Assembly: GCA_002311745.1 (NCBI GenBank)
Contig: DBZL01000079.1
Span: 1-59,870, forward strand
Source: Phycisphaerales bacterium UBA1161
Lineage (GTDB): Bacteria > Planctomycetota > Phycisphaerae > Tepidisphaerales > Tepidisphaeraceae
Length of the DNA: 59,870 nt
Direction: 5' to 3'
The notes beneath the pieces are model-generated. The model worked only from the letters and a program-made list of their open reading frames with translations. It ran no database searches and was not told the origin of the DNA. Below are positions 43,295 to 51,414 of the stretch, one piece after another; within the stretch, counting starts at the first letter, position 1, and each line of letters begins with the position of its first letter. A program made the position numbers and the translations under genes.

Positions 43295-43822
43295 AATGTG
43301 TTTGGCCGGTATTTGTATGGGGCGCAAGCCCGCCGGCCGCGGGTGGCGTGTTGTAGCGGATGGTACGCCGCCCCAGGGGCCTTCTGGCCTGACATCTCGC
43401 CAGCAGTGTTTTTCAAGCCCGCTGGCGAGGGGATCGATATGAACGTGGTCATTCCGGGAATTTTCATCACGAAGGTGGCAACATCGGCTTGGGCGGCGGC
43501 GCTGGCCTATGCCCTGGCGGCGTGGTTGGCGGCGATTGCACGTGGCCGCCAGCGGCAAAATCGGCCGCATCGGCTGGTTTTCCAGCGGGCTGCGACCCTG
43601 GCGTCCGTGCCCGCTGCAGATCGCTTTTATACCCGCCGGCCTCTGGACTCACCTTCACCCCCGATCTGTCCCGGTAGCCAGTGACCTTGTTTTATCGATC
43701 CTTGCTTCTGGCCAGAGGGCTCTAGCGGAGTGCATCCGCAGCCAATGGTCGGTACGTCGATGCGCGGCGGCGCGTAATGGCTGCCGGACGTCTTCGTGCG
43801 TGCCGGGGATTGGGAAACCTCC
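43295..43822 (+). ncRNA. structured leader or separate small RNA before rny (candidate)
   Basis: This stretch of about 530 bases has no convincing gene: frames are short and have no family match. Directly after the promoter are consecutive stable stems. Stem 1 is GGCCGG/CCGGCC (43304-43338) capped by GGGC-GCAA-GCCC. Stem 2 is a 9-base GGGTGGCGT/ACGCCGCCC (43341-43373, one G-T). Stem 3 is GGCC-TTCT-GGCC (43378-43389). Stem 4 is a perfect 9-base CTCGCCAGC/GCTGGCGAG (43396-43429). More follow, such as GCTGG-TTTT-CCAGC (43573-43586). It could be a long 5' leader of rny or a separate RNA. It does not show the hallmarks of RNase P RNA, tmRNA or SRP RNA. A small leaderless peptide frame begins at 43296, but it looks random. 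Confidence 0.45.
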
Positions 43823-45373
43823 ATGGAAACCATCGTCGGTATTGCGATCGGCCTGATGGCGGGCATCGTGGCCGTGCTGGCCGTCCTGCACGCGCTTGGC
43901 AAAGGCGCGTTGACTCGGGCACGCAGCGAGTCCGAGCAGATCAAGCAGAACGCGCTGGTCGAAGCCCAAAACAAGGCCCGGGAAATCGAGCTGGCCTCCC
44001 GCCAGGAGCAGCTTCGACGCAAGGAACAGTTCGACCGCGAGATCGAATCGGCCCGCAACGAATTGAAAGCCCACGAAGCCCGCCTGACCAAACGCGAGGA
44101 TACGCTGGATCGCAAGCTCGACACCCTGTCGGTCAAGGAAAAGCACCTGGACGAGCTGGATAACCGCCTCTCGCAGCGGGATAAGGCCCTGAGCGTCAAG
44201 GAAGAGCAGTTGAGCCAGGTCTTGCATCAACAGCGCGATCAGTTGCTGCAGTTGACCAATCTGTCGCCCGAGGCGGCCAAGGAATTGCTCCTGAAGCGGA
44301 TCGAGGAGGAATGCAAGCAGGAGGCCAGCGCGCTGATTCAGCGGAGCGTCGACCTCGCCCAGGACGAGGCCAAGGAAAAGAGCCGCCAGATCATCCTTCA
44401 GGCCATCCAGCGTTACGCGGCGGAGCAGACGGCCGATCACACCGTCAGCACCATCACGATTCCCAGCGACGACATGAAGGGCCGCGTCATCGGACGCGAG
44501 GGGCGCAACATCCGCGCCTTCGAAAAAACCACCGGTGTGGATGTGATCATCGACGATACGCCCGGCGTGGTGGTGGTCAGTTGCTTCGACCCGGTTCGGC
44601 GCGAAATCGCCCGTCTGTCGCTGGAGCGCCTGGTGCAGGACGGCCGCATCCATCCGGCCAGAATCGAGGAGGTCGTCGCCGCCACCGCCAAGGAAATGGA
44701 TGAAGAGCTGCTCCGCGTCGGCAGGGAGGCGGCCCAAGAGGCCAACCTGCAGCTTCCCAAGCCCGTGATTCCCATGCTGGGCCGGCTGGCCTACCGCACC
44801 AGCTACGGGCAGAACGTGCTGCGGCATTCGCTGGAGGTCGCCTTTCTGTGCCAGATGATCGCCGATGAATTGGGCCTGGACGGCTCGCTGGCACGGCGCT
44901 GCGGCCTGCTCCACGACATCGGCAAGGCGATGGACCACGAGCAGGAAGGCGGCCACCCGCAGCTTGGCAAGGAATTCTTACGCCGATGCAACGAACCCGA
45001 GGCCGTCCTCAACGCCGCCGAGGCCCATCACGGCGACGTCCCGGCAACCACCGTGTACACGCCCATCGTGATGGCCGCCGACGCCATCAGCGCCAGCCGC
45101 CCCGGCGCTCGCCGCGAGAGCCTGGAACGCTACATCCAGCGACTTCAGGACCTGGAAGGCCTGGCCCTGGGTTTCGAGGGCGTGCGCCAGGCGTATGCCA
45201 TCCAGGCCGGCCGAGAGATCCGCGTCATCGTCGACGCTCGCCTGGTCGACGACCACGTCAGCGCCAAAATCTGCCGCGACATCGCGCACAAGATCGAGAC
45301 GGAGATGAATTATCCCGGCGAGATCAAAGTGACCCTGATCCGCGAAGTGCGCGCCGTGGACTACGCGCGCTAA
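43823..45373 (+). CDS. rny: ribonuclease Y
   Basis: The 516-residue endoribonuclease starts mRNA decay. It has an N-terminal membrane helix ([21 protein letters not shown]), a long charged coiled coil (residues 30-190), a KH RNA-binding domain ([26 protein letters not shown]), and an HD catalytic domain with [12 protein letters not shown]. The C-terminal region ([33 protein letters not shown]) is typical. The start at 43823 gives the family N-terminus; the ribosome site is weak. It is preceded by a long structured leader and followed by a bidirectional terminator. Confidence 0.97.
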   Translation: METIVGIAIGLMAGIVAVLAVLHALGKGALTRARSESEQIKQNALVEAQNKAREIELASRQEQLRRKEQFDREIESARNELKAHEARLTKREDTLDRKLDTLSVKEKHLDELDNRLSQRDKALSVKEEQLSQVLHQQRDQLLQLTNLSPEAAKELLLKRIEEECKQEASALIQRSVDLAQDEAKEKSRQIILQAIQRYAAEQTADHTVSTITIPSDDMKGRVIGREGRNIRAFEKTTGVDVIIDDTPGVVVVSCFDPVRREIARLSLERLVQDGRIHPARIEEVVAATAKEMDEELLRVGREAAQEANLQLPKPVIPMLGRLAYRTSYGQNVLRHSLEVAFLCQMIADELGLDGSLARRCGLLHDIGKAMDHEQEGGHPQLGKEFLRRCNEPEAVLNAAEAHHGDVPATTVYTPIVMAADAISASRPGARRESLERYIQRLQDLEGLALGFEGVRQAYAIQAGREIRVIVDARLVDDHVSAKICRDIAHKIETEMNYPGEIKVTLIREVRAVDYAR

Positions 45374-45427
45374 ATGCAAGACCTGCGCCCTACGCCGTTG
45401 CCGAAGATATGCTCCCCCCAAAAGACT

Positions 45428-45456
45428 CGAAGCCCCGCCATCCGTGCGGGGCTTCG
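45428..45456. terminator. bidirectional terminator between rny and the sigma-54 activator
   Basis: An 11-base perfect stem CGAAGCCCCGC / GCGGGGCTTCG with a 7-base loop lies between two convergent stops. The downstream bases CTCTTT are T-rich on the plus strand. It belongs to the same family as the elements at 12516 and 18595. Confidence 0.82.
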
Positions 45457-45494
45457 CTCTTTCGACCCATTCGACCCATGGAACTCGAAGCGTC

Positions 45495-46490
45495 TTACTT
45501 GCCGTCCGGGGCGTGAATCCCCAGACGGACCATCCGGCGGTTAAGTCGTTGTATATTGATTCCCAGCACGCGGCTGGCGGCGGCCTTGTTGTAGTTCACC
45601 TTCTTCAGCGCCTTGGCGATCGTGCACCGCTCCACGTCCTGCAGACTCAGGTCATCGCCGGCACCCGGCGCCTGCGAGGCAACCTGAATCCTCGGCGGCA
45701 GATCGGCCACCGCCACCTCCGGGTCGGAGGCGATCACGTGGGCGTGCTCCATCACGTTGGCCAGTTCACGCACGTTCCCCGGCCACGGATAGGCTTGCAG
45801 CAGCATCGCCACTTCGGGCGACAACTGCTTTTGCGGCTCGCCGTAAAGCTCGGCTTGCGTCTTGAGGAAGTGCTCGGCCAGCGGCACAATGTCGTCCACG
45901 CGCTCGTGCAGCGTCGGCAGCTTCAGCACCACCACGTTCAGCCGGAAGTACAGGTCCTGCCGGAACGAGCCCTCATGCACCATGTTGTCCAGAGCGCGGT
46001 TGGTCGCGCTGATCACGCGGATGTCCACCGGCACGGGACGGAAGTCGCCGACCGGCACCACACACTTTTCCTGCAAGACGCGCAGCAGCTTGGATTGCAG
46101 GTGCAGGCTCAGTTCGCTGATTTCATCCAAGAAGAGCGTGCCGCCGTTGGCCGCGCGGATGAAGCCCAGCGAGTCACGCGTCGCGCCCGTGTAGGCGCCC
46201 TTGACGTGACCGAAGAGTTCGCTTTCGAACAGCGTGTCGCTCAGCGATGAGCAATCCACGGGGATGAAGGGCTTGGAAGCGCGGGTGGAATTCTGGTGGA
46301 TGAAGCGAGCCAGCATCTCTTTGCCGCTGCCGGTCTCGCCCAAGATCATGACGGTCGATCGGCGCGGCGCGATGTCCGTGGCCGTCTTCTTTAGCGCCGC
46401 CATGATCGGCGAGTCACCGATCATGCGCTGGCTGGCGAAGAAGCTGATCGCCTCGACTTGTTCTCCCACTTCCGTCGATTGCATGTGCAT
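45495..46490 (-). CDS. sigma-54-dependent transcriptional activator lacking a receiver domain
   Basis: The 331-residue AAA+ protein has Walker A GETGSGKE (51-58), the sigma-54 contact loop GAYTGA (98-103, with Tyr in place of the usual Phe), Walker B GGTLFLDEIS, and a Fis-type helix-turn-helix at the C-terminus (NYNKAAASRVLGINIQRLNRRM). Only about 20 residues precede the AAA+ domain, so there is no response-regulator or sensor domain. Its activity must be set by its level or by a partner. It activates transcription with sigma-54; targets unknown. A possible sigma-54-type site and a sigma-70-type promoter lie upstream. Confidence 0.92.
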   Translation of the reverse strand: MHMQSTEVGEQVEAISFFASQRMIGDSPIMAALKKTATDIAPRRSTVMILGETGSGKEMLARFIHQNSTRASKPFIPVDCSSLSDTLFESELFGHVKGAYTGATRDSLGFIRAANGGTLFLDEISELSLHLQSKLLRVLQEKCVVPVGDFRPVPVDIRVISATNRALDNMVHEGSFRQDLYFRLNVVVLKLPTLHERVDDIVPLAEHFLKTQAELYGEPQKQLSPEVAMLLQAYPWPGNVRELANVMEHAHVIASDPEVAVADLPPRIQVASQAPGAGDDLSLQDVERCTIAKALKKVNYNKAAASRVLGINIQRLNRRMVRLGIHAPDGK

Positions 46491-46510
46491 TTTCCTACCG
46501 CACTGTCAAC

Positions 46511-46526
46511 TGCATCACTTTGGCCA
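46511..46526 (-). promoter_or_regulatory. possible sigma-54 (-24/-12) promoter before the activator gene
   Basis: Read on the minus strand, TGGCCAAAGTGATGCA has the GG and GC pairs exactly 10 bases apart, as required, and TGGC/TGCA agree with consensus; about 8 of 12 consensus positions match. It would start a short leader of about 10 bases and suggests self-activation. Confidence 0.35.
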
Positions 46527-46540
46527 GAAGTACAACCAAC

Positions 46541-46568
46541 AGCATACTTCGATTTGGCCTCTTGTCAA
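46541..46568 (-). promoter_or_regulatory. sigma-70-type promoter of the sigma-54 activator gene
   Basis: On the minus strand a perfect TTGACA (46563-46568) and TATGCT (46541-46546, 4 of 6) are separated by 16 bases. It reads towards the activator gene that starts at 46490. Confidence 0.5.
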
Positions 46569-46640
46569 CGGATTTTGTCCCCTAATCGTCGTACATTTTT
46601 GAGGTGCCAAATTCGTTATCGGCTCGAACGATTCTGAGAC

Positions 46641-48071
46641 TCAAACGCACAGCTCTGTCACTAAACCTAGTTTGTGACTATACTTATGTCGTATGGGATC
46701 TACAATCTCTCCCAAAAACCGTTCCACTTGCTCCGGAGAACGTCCGATAAATTTGGCCGGATTGATTATTTCGGAAAAATTAATCTTGGGAAAGGCCGGC
46801 TCCTTGGCCAGCCGATCTAGCAGGTCGTTGCCGGCCCCTTCCTGCTTGACTCGCTGGGCGGCCGCCTGGGAATGGCGGCGGATCAGCTCGTGCAGCTTCT
46901 GCCGGTCGCCGCCGCCGCGCACCGCCGCTATCAGAATCTCCTCCGTGGCCATAAACGGAAGTTCGGCCATCACCGCCGCTCGTATCGTTTGCGGATAGAC
47001 CACCAGCCCGCGCGCCACGTTGGTGACGATTTGCAGACATCCGTCCGTGGCCAAAAACGCCTCCGGAAGGCTCAGTCGCTTGTTGGCTGAATCGTCCAGG
47101 GTTCGCTCGAACCACTGCTCCGCGGCCGTCTGCAGAGGGGAGTTGACCAGGCTCAAAACAAACCGCGCCAAACCCGTCGCACGCTCGCAGCGCATGGGAT
47201 TCCGCTTGTACGCCATGGCGCTGGAGCCCACCTGCTCCTCTTCGAACGGCTCCTCGATCTGCTTCAGCCCCGCCAGAAGGCGGATGTCGTTGCAGAATTT
47301 GTGCACGCTGGCGGCGATCCCCGCCAGGCCGCAGATGATCTGGCTGTCCACCTTGCGCGGATACGTTTGTCCGGTGACCAGAAACGACTGGGCAAATCCG
47401 AAACGCTCCGTCAGCATACGGTCCAGGGCATCGACCTTGGCGTGATCCCCATCGAACAGCGCCAAGAAAGATGCCTGCGTTCCGGTGGTCCCCTTGGCGC
47501 CGCGGAACTTCAGATTGGCGATGCGATACTCCAGTTCCTCCAGATCGATCGCCAAGTCTTGCGCCCACAGCACGGCGCGCTTGCCGACGGTGGTCAATTG
47601 CGCCGGCTGAAAGTGCGTGTAGGCCAGCGTCGGCAGCTCCTTCCACTTCAGGGCGAAATGTCCCAGGGCGTCGATCGCGTTGGCCAGCCACACCGCCAGC
47701 AGCTTCATGCCGTCGCGCATGATGATCAGGTCGGCGTTGTCGACGACGAATTGGCTGGTAGCGCCCAGGTGGATGATTTCGCGGGCCGCCGGCGCTGCTT
47801 GGGCGAAGGTGTGCAGGTGCGCCATGACGTCGTGACGGAGCCGTCTTTCCCATTCCGCGGCCGCCGCGAAGTCGATCTCATCCAGCGCCGCCTCCATCTG
47901 CGACAGCGCTTCGGCGCTGATGCGGGTCAGACCCAGCTCGCGTTGGCATCGGGCCAGTTCCAGCCACAGCCGTCGCCACAGGCCGAATTTGTGCCGCGCG
48001 GAGAACAGCCGCAGCATCTCCTTGCTGGCGTTGCGCAAGGCCAGGGGCGATTCGTACGTGTCGAATGACAT
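46641..48071 (-). CDS. purB: adenylosuccinate lyase
   Basis: The 476-residue enzyme of the fumarase/aspartase superfamily acts twice in purine synthesis, on SAICAR and adenylosuccinate. Signatures are the HLGATSQFVVDNAD segment, LAYTHFQPAQLTTVGKR, GAKGTTGTQASF with the catalytic His region, and the superfamily signature SSAMAYKRNP. The start could be 48071 or five codons earlier. It is a single gene, 56 bases downstream of the lipoprotein stop on the same strand, and may share its transcript. Confidence 0.95.
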   Translation of the reverse strand: MSFDTYESPLALRNASKEMLRLFSARHKFGLWRRLWLELARCQRELGLTRISAEALSQMEAALDEIDFAAAAEWERRLRHDVMAHLHTFAQAAPAAREIIHLGATSQFVVDNADLIIMRDGMKLLAVWLANAIDALGHFALKWKELPTLAYTHFQPAQLTTVGKRAVLWAQDLAIDLEELEYRIANLKFRGAKGTTGTQASFLALFDGDHAKVDALDRMLTERFGFAQSFLVTGQTYPRKVDSQIICGLAGIAASVHKFCNDIRLLAGLKQIEEPFEEEQVGSSAMAYKRNPMRCERATGLARFVLSLVNSPLQTAAEQWFERTLDDSANKRLSLPEAFLATDGCLQIVTNVARGLVVYPQTIRAAVMAELPFMATEEILIAAVRGGGDRQKLHELIRRHSQAAAQRVKQEGAGNDLLDRLAKEPAFPKINFSEIINPAKFIGRSPEQVERFLGEIVDPIRHKYSHKLGLVTELCV

Positions 48072-48131
48072 AAGAATCGCCCCCATTGTAAAGCGACGCG
48101 GCGGATTTGGAAGCCGTGGGTGTTGGGCAGC

Positions 48132-49214
48132 CTACTGCCGCACGATCAGATGGACATGAAACAGCTCGCCGGCCGCCGCGTCGTAGGCGATCCAACCGTC
48201 GTGGTCCGGCGACGGGCACATCGACGAAAGCCGCAAGTCTTCAAGGCGGAACGGTGCGCCCACGCGAATCGCCGTGCGCGAAAACCGGCTCACTTGGTTC
48301 TGGCCGAAGATCAGCAGGGCGGGGAACTGCGTCGCCCCAATGTTGCTGGGCTGTTGCGCCTCCCCATGCGGCAGGATGTTCTGCTCGCCGGCGCTGAACA
48401 TCACCACGCGGTCTTGCTTGTCCACCGCGGGCGCGGATATCGCGTTGGGCAGGCCGACCAGACTCCCCAGCGGCTTGGCGAATCCATCGGGCTCGATCTG
48501 CCAGATCGTGCCAATCCACAAGTCGGCGATGACGATGGATCCCTCCGGTCCTGCCCCGACCGTGTATTTGTCGCCGGTCAGCACCGGCGCGGCAAAATCG
48601 GCCGTGGGCCGTGCAAACGGTCGGCCGATCGCCGGCGGCGAAGCCTCCGGATCGATCTGCAGAAAACACGAACCTTCCACCGAGTGCAGCCAAAGCCAAA
48701 TCTTGCCGCCCGACAAGGCCATGTCGGCGCGGTAGATGCTCAGCGTGTCGCCGGCGCCGCTCAGATCGGCCAGTTTCCGGTCGTCGGCCAGGACCTGGAT
48801 CTTCCCCCCGAGGCTCAGGCAACCCAAGCACGCCTGGGATTGCCGCCCGACGCTGGCCGCGAAATAGAAATAGATCGTGTTATCCGTCGCCGCCAGGTCC
48901 AGGAAGTTACCCTTGCCGCCGCTGCATCCCATCGCCGCCAGCACCGCCGCGCTGCTCAGGCCGATCTTCTCGGGCAAGGCGGCGGCATTCACTCGGTACA
49001 CGACGTCGTTTCCCTCATCCGTTTCCTGGACAAAGACCGCGCCGGCGTCGCCGGCGCTCAGGTGTGTCGGGCGGTGGCGCTGCACGGCCAGCAGGGCGTC
49101 GATCTGGACGGTATCCGGCTGCGGCGGCGGAGAAGGTGGCGGCGGCGGCGGCCGTGAGCAACCGGCCGCGGTCAGCAACCCCACCGCCGTCGCCACGCAG
49201 CTCGCCACGCGCAT
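48132..49214 (-). CDS. lipoprotein with repeat-propeller-like sequence
   Basis: The 360-residue product starts with a lipoprotein signal whose lipobox is TAAGC, followed by a proline tract (SRPPPPPPSPPP). The rest contains several short repeats of the kind DNTIYFYFAAS, GGKIWLWLHSV and PAVDKQDRVVMFSAG, compatible with a beta-propeller. There is a cysteine cluster (SQACLGCLSLGG). No enzyme motif is seen. It is likely an envelope-anchored protein of unknown role. Confidence 0.72.
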   Translation of the reverse strand: MRVASCVATAVGLLTAAGCSRPPPPPPSPPPQPDTVQIDALLAVQRHRPTHLSAGDAGAVFVQETDEGNDVVYRVNAAALPEKIGLSSAAVLAAMGCSGGKGNFLDLAATDNTIYFYFAASVGRQSQACLGCLSLGGKIQVLADDRKLADLSGAGDTLSIYRADMALSGGKIWLWLHSVEGSCFLQIDPEASPPAIGRPFARPTADFAAPVLTGDKYTVGAGPEGSIVIADLWIGTIWQIEPDGFAKPLGSLVGLPNAISAPAVDKQDRVVMFSAGEQNILPHGEAQQPSNIGATQFPALLIFGQNQVSRFSRTAIRVGAPFRLEDLRLSSMCPSPDHDGWIAYDAAAGELFHVHLIVRQ

Positions 49215-49331
49215 TGCCGACACGCCCAGGCGGATTTTGCACCCCCGGCGGCCAACCTCGCCAGCTCCATTCCGCATCCACAACCAGTGTAGCAGAGATG
49301 AGCCTTCCCGCGCCCCTGGCAGGAAAACAAT

Positions 49332-49754
49332 TCAAGCCACCTTGGTCAGTTCCGGCTCCGGAACGCTGGCCAGGTCGATGTTGCGCGCCAACACCTTGCG
49401 GTAGCCCAGTTGCTTGACGACCTCGAGCACTTCGGTCCAGGTGGGATACAAGCGCTTGTTGACCTTCTTATAGGTCTCGATGGCCATCACGAATTCAAAC
49501 TGCTCGGCGGTCATTTCGCCCTCTTCAGCGCAGCGGCGGTCATCCGAGCGCCGGCGTCCCGGGCCGCGGCGCCGCTCCAGTCCCGTGCGTCGGTCGGCGG
49601 CACGCCGCTCAGGTCCGGTATAACCCGCCGGCTGCGTCGCTAGACGCCGTTGATCCAGCCCGCTACGCCGGTCTGCCAGGCTCTTTCGCCGGTCCTGGCT
49701 GCGGGGGACAGCTTGCGGATCGCTGGACGCGGCGGCATCGGGTGGTTTCGGCAT
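49332..49754 (-). CDS. Arg-rich small protein with conserved-looking C-terminal domain
   Basis: The 140-residue protein begins after a good GGAGGT site. Residues 15-75 are a low-complexity basic region with repeats of the type DRRxGxxRR and GPERRAADRR, suited to binding RNA, DNA or acidic partners. The last 55 residues, starting MTAEQFEFVMAIETYKKVNKRLYPTW and ending EVVKQLGYRKVL, look like a compact helical domain. The combination recalls a group of planctomycete proteins of unknown function; homology was not searched. It follows no operon partner closely. Confidence 0.75.
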   Translation of the reverse strand: MPKPPDAAASSDPQAVPRSQDRRKSLADRRSGLDQRRLATQPAGYTGPERRAADRRTGLERRRGPGRRRSDDRRCAEEGEMTAEQFEFVMAIETYKKVNKRLYPTWTEVLEVVKQLGYRKVLARNIDLASVPEPELTKVA

Positions 49755-49870
49755 CAACGTACCTCCGATCCTGCATCGAATCGGGCGGCCGCTCACTTTA
49801 GGTCCCAGTAACCGAATTACCCTGCGCCGCGCGACTCATTCTCTCACGCCGGCCCAGTGGATATAACGAT

Positions 49871-51382
49871 ATGGATATTCCGGCGGTTTTTCGCGGACCA
49901 GGGCCGATGGATCCAACCCGCACCCCCATGACCGACGCAGCGCTCGTCCCACCGTGCCGCAAAGACCGCGGGATCACCGTCCTGGGCATGGCCCTGTTGG
50001 CCTTCTGCGTGGGTGGCGCGATCAACGTCAGCCTCGGCGACTACAGCCGGGGCGCGATCATCTGGCTGAGCATCGCGGCGCTGATCTGCCTGCTGGCCGT
50101 TGCCTTGCCCGCCATCGCGCGCCTGCAGTCGCTGGCCGCCAGGAGCCTCACGGCCGTGCTGGTCATCGGCATCGCGTTCCAATGCGGCATGCTGCTGCGC
50201 GGCGCGTTCGGCGGCGCTCAAGGCTCGCCGCTGGTGCACGATGCCTATGCCGATGCCACCGTGCTCACCGGCCTGATATTCGTCGGGGCGCTGGGCTGCG
50301 TGCAGGCGTTCATCCAGCGACGCCTGCGTTGGCCGCTGATACTGATCATGCTGGTGGCTTTTTGCCTTGTGGGGACGACGCAGTTCCGCCGTTACCTCAA
50401 CGGCGTTCCGGGCGTCGACGTCTTTTTCTTTCAGCAACAGGCGTGCGATGCCCTGGTTCACGACCGCAACCTGCATGAACCGCCGGCCATCCTGCACGGA
50501 CGAAACCCCTATGCGATGCGCTACCACAACATCTACGAGCCCGACACGCCCTTCTACGGTCCGGGCGTCGTCGATCAAGACAATTTCCTTACCTACGGAT
50601 ATCCCTATCCGCCGCTGAGCCTGCTCATGGTTTTGCCCGGATATCTTTTGGGCGGGGATTGCCGCTACGCGCACGTGCTGGCGATGGCCCTGTCGGCGGG
50701 GTTGATGGCGGCGGCGCGGCCGGGGCGGTGGGGGGCGCTGGCCGCCACCCTTTTCTTGCTGACTCCGCGCGCTTTTTGGGTTCTGGACCTGGCCTGGACC
50801 GAGCCGCTGCTCACCCTCAACTTTTCACTGGTGATGTTCTGCGCCTGCCGATGCCGCCGACTGCTGCCTTATGCCCTGGGGCTCTATTTCGCCACCAAGC
50901 AGTACACCGTTTTGACCTTGCCGGCGCTTTGGCTTCTGGTGGATGAACCGGACCGCTGCAAAGCCCTGGGCAAGCTGATCCTCAAGGCGGCCATCGTCGC
51001 CGCCGTGATTACCTTCCCGTTCTTCCTGTGGAATCCGTACGATTTCATCCGCGACGTGGTCCTGTGGCAGTTCTTCCAGCCGTTTAGACCAGATGCCTTG
51101 AGCTATCTGGTGGCGATCTACCGCTACACGCGCGGCTATCACCCGCCGATTTGGACGCCGCTGGCCGCCGTCGTGCCGGCCGCCGCGTTGGCCATGTGGC
51201 GCTGCGCCCGCTCACCCAGCGGTTTTGCCGCCGCCGTAACCTGCATCCACCTGGCGTTTTTCGCGTTCAACAAGCAGGCGTTCTGTAATTACTACTATTT
51301 CGTGATGGCCACCGCCTGCTGGGCCGTCGCCGCCGCAAAGGCCGCCGACTTTGCCCCCCGCGCCCGGGCGGTGCAGGTTTAA
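49871..51382 (+). CDS. GT-C-type membrane protein (DUF2029-like)
   Basis: The protein has up to 503 residues and about ten membrane helices. An early outside loop carries GVPGVDVFFFQQQ and later YPYPPLSLL (YPPL motif), both typical of the DUF2029/GT87 mannosyltransferase-like group that uses polyprenyl-phosphate mannose. Possible starts are 49871 (3 bases after TATAAC, without a ribosome site), 49907 and 49928. It is followed 32 bases later by the large exported protein, perhaps a partner. The donor is unknown. Confidence 0.78.
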   Translation: MDIPAVFRGPGPMDPTRTPMTDAALVPPCRKDRGITVLGMALLAFCVGGAINVSLGDYSRGAIIWLSIAALICLLAVALPAIARLQSLAARSLTAVLVIGIAFQCGMLLRGAFGGAQGSPLVHDAYADATVLTGLIFVGALGCVQAFIQRRLRWPLILIMLVAFCLVGTTQFRRYLNGVPGVDVFFFQQQACDALVHDRNLHEPPAILHGRNPYAMRYHNIYEPDTPFYGPGVVDQDNFLTYGYPYPPLSLLMVLPGYLLGGDCRYAHVLAMALSAGLMAAARPGRWGALAATLFLLTPRAFWVLDLAWTEPLLTLNFSLVMFCACRCRRLLPYALGLYFATKQYTVLTLPALWLLVDEPDRCKALGKLILKAAIVAAVITFPFFLWNPYDFIRDVVLWQFFQPFRPDALSYLVAIYRYTRGYHPPIWTPLAAVVPAAALAMWRCARSPSGFAAAVTCIHLAFFAFNKQAFCNYYYFVMATACWAVAAAKAADFAPRARAVQV

Positions 51383-51414
51383 GCGCCCTCCGGCCGATAA
51401 TCATTTATCGGACC

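Noticed and set aside
43295..43822. RNase P RNA, tmRNA or SRP RNA in the rny leader
   Set aside because: None of the conserved sequence blocks of these RNAs was found, although the region is clearly structured.
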